From NCBI RefSeq assembly GCF_003096715.1, contig NZ_QEOL01000041.1, positions 1 through 44,688 of the forward strand: DNA of 44,688 nt, written 5' to 3'. The stretch comes from Paraburkholderia silvatlantica. Lineage in GTDB: Bacteria; Pseudomonadota; Gammaproteobacteria; Burkholderiales; Burkholderiaceae. Made by a program: the position numbers and the translations under genes. Every line of letters starts with the position of its first letter. The stretch's first letter is position 1. Below the pieces are notes generated by a model. It did no database searches. It was given only the letters and a program-made list of their open reading frames with translations, and was not told the DNA's origin. This document shows positions 41,772-44,688 of the stretch, one piece after another.

Positions 41772-42203
41772 TTACACGCCCTCCACGACGATGCCCATCG
41801 AGCGGGCGCTACCAGCGATCGTGCGAACCGCTGCATCCATATCGGCTGCCGTGAGGTCCGGCATCTTGGTCTTGGCGATTTCCTCGGCTTGCGCGCGGGT
41901 GATCGTAGCGACCTTGTCGGTGTGCGGCTTGGCCGAACCCTTGTCGACCTTCGCTGCCTTCTTGATCAGAACCGTAGCCGGCGGCGTCTTCAGGATGAAC
42001 GTGAAGCTCTTGTCCGCGAATGCCGTGATCACGACCGGAACCGGCAGACCCGGCTCCATGGCTTGAGTCTGCGCGTTGAACGCCTTGCAGAACTCCATGA
42101 TGTTCAGGCCGCGCTGACCCAGTGCCGGGCCGACCGGCGGCGACGGATTGGCCTTACCTGCAGGAATCTGCAGCTTGATAAAGCCGATGATTTTCTTTGC
42201 CAT
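41772..42203 (-). CDS. rplK: 50S ribosomal protein L11
   Basis: 143-residue L11, which with its rRNA site forms the GTPase-associated centre and is needed for stringent-factor activation. Diagnostic: IKLQIPAGKANPSPPVGPAL near 9-28, with the prolines linked to thiostrepton response. GAGG lies upstream of the ATG; rplA follows without a gap. Confidence 0.98.
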   Translation of the reverse strand: MAKKIIGFIKLQIPAGKANPSPPVGPALGQRGLNIMEFCKAFNAQTQAMEPGLPVPVVITAFADKSFTFILKTPPATVLIKKAAKVDKGSAKPHTDKVATITRAQAEEIAKTKMPDLTAADMDAAVRTIAGSARSMGIVVEGV

Positions 42204-42219
42204 GTTGAAAACCTCTTTG

Positions 42220-42235
42220 GAACGCGTGAGCGTTC
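42220..42235 (-). promoter_or_regulatory. Leader hairpin of rplK, possible L1 operator
   Basis: Minus strand GAACGC-TCAC-GCGTTC forms a perfect 6-bp stem just before the GAGG ribosome-binding site of rplK. L1 is known to repress its own operon at the start of the rplK mRNA, so this hairpin could be part of that site; the characteristic asymmetric loop was not confirmed. Confidence 0.3.
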
Positions 42236-42353
42236 TGGTGAGTGGTAGCGCGCGTTCGCCACAATCTTCGCTGTGCCAACTGCTTTGACGACATTGGCAG
42301 CCGACTGGACTACTAGCGCTCCTCTACGGCCATAACGCGGACCGTAAGCGCGG

Positions 42354-42384
42354 AAAAACGGATCGCACCCGGGGCGCGATCCGT
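42354..42384 (-). terminator. Intrinsic terminator after nusG
   Basis: Minus strand: ACGGATCGC (42384-42376), 9-base loop, GCGATCCGT (42366-42358) and TTTTT. Begins 11 bp after the nusG stop and separates secE-nusG from rplKA. Confidence 0.88.
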
Positions 42385-42395
42385 GGATATTCGAT

Positions 42396-42953
42396 TTACA
42401 GCTTTTCGACCTGGCCGAATTCGAGTTCGACCGGTGTAGCGCGACCGAAAATGGTGACAGAGACCCGAACGCGCGATTTCTCGTAGTTGACTTCTTCGAC
42501 GCTGCCGTTGAAGTCCGTGAACGGACCTTCCTTCACGCGGACCATCTCGCCGACTTCGAACAGGGTCTTGGGGCGCGGCTTCTCAACGCCTTCCTGCATC
42601 TGCGACATGATCTTTTCGACTTCGCGCGGCGAAATCGGGCTCGGGCGATTGCGCGCCCCGCCGACGAAACCGGTCACCTTTGCCGTGTTCTTCACGAGGT
42701 GCCACGTTTCGTCCGTCATTTCCATCTCAACCAGAACATAGCCCGGGAAGAAACGACGTTCGGTCACCGATTTGTGACCACCCTTCACCTCGACCACCTC
42801 TTCAGTCGGAACGAGGATCTGGCCAAACTTGTCCTGCATGCCAGCACGTTCGATGCGCTCCTGAAGCGCACGTTGCACGCTCTTCTCCATGCCGGAGTAG
42901 GCGTGCACCACATACCAACGTTTTCCGCTCGGGGATGCCGGTGTATCGCTCAT
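42396..42953 (-). CDS. nusG: Transcription termination/antitermination protein NusG
   Basis: 185-residue NusG. The NGN domain (about 10-125, starting KRWYVVHAYSGMEKSVQRAL) binds the RNA polymerase clamp; the C-terminal KOW domain (about 130-185, GPFTDFNGSVEEVNYEKSRV) contacts Rho or S10 and couples transcription with translation. Starts one base after the secE stop. S10, its ribosomal partner, is encoded near 23.3 kb. Confidence 0.98.
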   Translation of the reverse strand: MSDTPASPSGKRWYVVHAYSGMEKSVQRALQERIERAGMQDKFGQILVPTEEVVEVKGGHKSVTERRFFPGYVLVEMEMTDETWHLVKNTAKVTGFVGGARNRPSPISPREVEKIMSQMQEGVEKPRPKTLFEVGEMVRVKEGPFTDFNGSVEEVNYEKSRVRVSVTIFGRATPVELEFGQVEKL

Positions 42954-42954
42954 A

Positions 42955-43335
42955 TCATTTCCAACCCAGAATCGCCGAGAAAATCACCCACTCGATGGAT
43001 TTGTCGCAAACCCACAGAATGATGGCCATTGCCAGCACAAAACCGAAGACCACCAGCGTCGTTTGCGTAGCCTCTTTGCGAGTCGGCCAGACGACCTTGC
43101 GAACTTCCTTGTACGAGTCTTTGGCAAACGCGATGAAGCTCTTGCCGGGCGCCGAGAGAAGACCGACTACCACCCCCGCGATCACGCCCACTGCGAGCGC
43201 CGCACCGCGGACATACCACTCCTGGCTACCGAGCCAGTAGAACCCTACGAACCCGGCCACAACCAACAATACGCCCGCCGCAAGCATCAGCTTGTCGCTG
43301 GAAGTATTAACAGTTTCGACGGAAGGATTCGCCAT
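42955..43335 (-). CDS. secE: Protein translocase subunit SecE
   Basis: 126-residue SecE, the clamp subunit of the SecYEG channel. It has three hydrophobic segments (about 15-35, 42-62 and 93-112), the three-helix form of E. coli, with the conserved amphipathic segment FAKDSYKEVRKVVWPTRKEA (70-89) before the last helix. AAGG precedes the ATG. Lies 38 bp after tRNA-Trp and next to nusG, its usual order. Confidence 0.97.
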   Translation of the reverse strand: MANPSVETVNTSSDKLMLAAGVLLVVAGFVGFYWLGSQEWYVRGAALAVGVIAGVVVGLLSAPGKSFIAFAKDSYKEVRKVVWPTRKEATQTTLVVFGFVLAMAIILWVCDKSIEWVIFSAILGWK

Positions 43336-43372
43336 AACACCTTAAAGAACAACGCGCCGAGGCGCGAGAAGT

Positions 43373-43448
43373 TGGCAGGGGCAGAGGGAATCGAACCCCC
43401 AACCTTCGGTTTTGGAGACCGACGCTCTGCCAGTTGAGCTATACCCCT
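43373..43448 (-). tRNA. trpT: tRNA-Trp (anticodon CCA)
   Basis: 76-nt cloverleaf: 7-bp acceptor AGGGGTA/TGCCCCT with a mismatch-tolerant end, D-arm GCTC/GAGC, anticodon arm TCGGT-CTCCAAA-ACCGA with CCA at the centre, T-arm GGGGG-TTCGAAT-CCCTC, discriminator G and encoded CCA. It lies between tuf and secE, as in many proteobacteria, and is probably cut from a joint tuf transcript. Confidence 0.97.
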
Positions 43449-43458
43449 AAACCATTTT

Positions 43459-43482
43459 GGGGTTGGCGGCATCGCCAACCCC
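43459..43482 (-). other. 10-bp hairpin between tuf and tRNA-Trp
   Basis: Perfect 10-bp stem GGGGTTGGCG / CGCCAACCCC with a 4-base loop, 11 bases before the tRNA 5' end on the minus strand. No T-run follows. Its place suits a processing signal that frees tRNA-Trp or protects the tuf mRNA 3' end. Confidence 0.6.
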
Positions 43483-43518
43483 GAAACCACCCAGTCGATC
43501 AACGAGACTGGCAAAAAC

Positions 43519-44688
<1,170 letters not shown>

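Noticed and set aside
42260..42290. TTGGCAC-like sequence resembling a sigma-54 promoter upstream of rplK
   Set aside because: The second half (TTG) is displaced by three bases from the fixed sigma-54 spacing, and a sigma-54 promoter is implausible for a ribosomal operon.

Overview
The window is a GC-rich chromosomal segment from a beta-proteobacterium, most likely family Burkholderiaceae (Burkholderia/Paraburkholderia/Caballeronia-like). This rests on the near family-typical ribosomal proteins and lengths (RpoB 1368, RpoC 1416, SecY 448, S8 131, L10 165 aa), the order tuf - tRNA-Trp - secE - nusG - rplKAJL - rpoBC - (recQ) - str - S10 - spc - alpha, and the System II cytochrome c maturation genes at the left end. 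Genus-level assignment is inference.

Right to left on the minus strand (44688 to 8670) runs the transcription/translation supercluster: a second tuf copy (start cut by the window edge), tRNA-Trp, secE-nusG, rplK-rplA, rplJ-rplL, rpoB-rpoC, a small unknown four-helix membrane protein, recQ, then rpsL-rpsG-fusA-tuf (str), rpsJ-rplCDWB-rpsS-rplV-rpsC-rplP-rpmC-rpsQ (S10), rplNXE-rpsNH-rplFR-rpsE-rpmD-rplO-secY-infA-rpmJ (spc) and rpsM-rpsK-rpsD-rpoA-rplQ (alpha). It supplies ribosomal proteins, RNA polymerase core subunits, elongation factors, IF-1, NusG and the Sec channel core. Promoter-like sequences stand before rpsL, before rplC and before rplN. Stable hairpins mark many internal borders (rplL|rpoB, rpsD|rpoA, rpoA|rplQ, rpmJ|rpsM, rpsQ|rplN, fusA|tuf, tuf|rpsJ, tuf|tRNA-Trp).

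The left 8.6 kb is a haem/cytochrome c and redox neighbourhood: ccsA (cut by the left edge) and resB (System II haem delivery and ligation), a dihaem cytochrome c4, divergent engB (ribosome assembly GTPase), hemB (porphobilinogen synthase), convergent dsbD (reductant export to the periplasm) and the overlapping cutA.

The most interesting unannotated item is between engB and hemB on the minus strand, about 4926-5033. An extended -10 element is followed by four back-to-back stem-loops, one showing a CU-rich anti-Shine-Dalgarno loop and one a U5 loop, ending in an intrinsic terminator with seven U. It looks like an unannotated small regulatory RNA of about 108 nt that converges on engB, the same placement relative to engB as Spot 42 in enterobacteria, but without recognisable sequence similarity. 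The two tuf copies are identical over all 1170 bp that can be compared. No insertion sequences, CRISPR arrays or prophage genes were seen.
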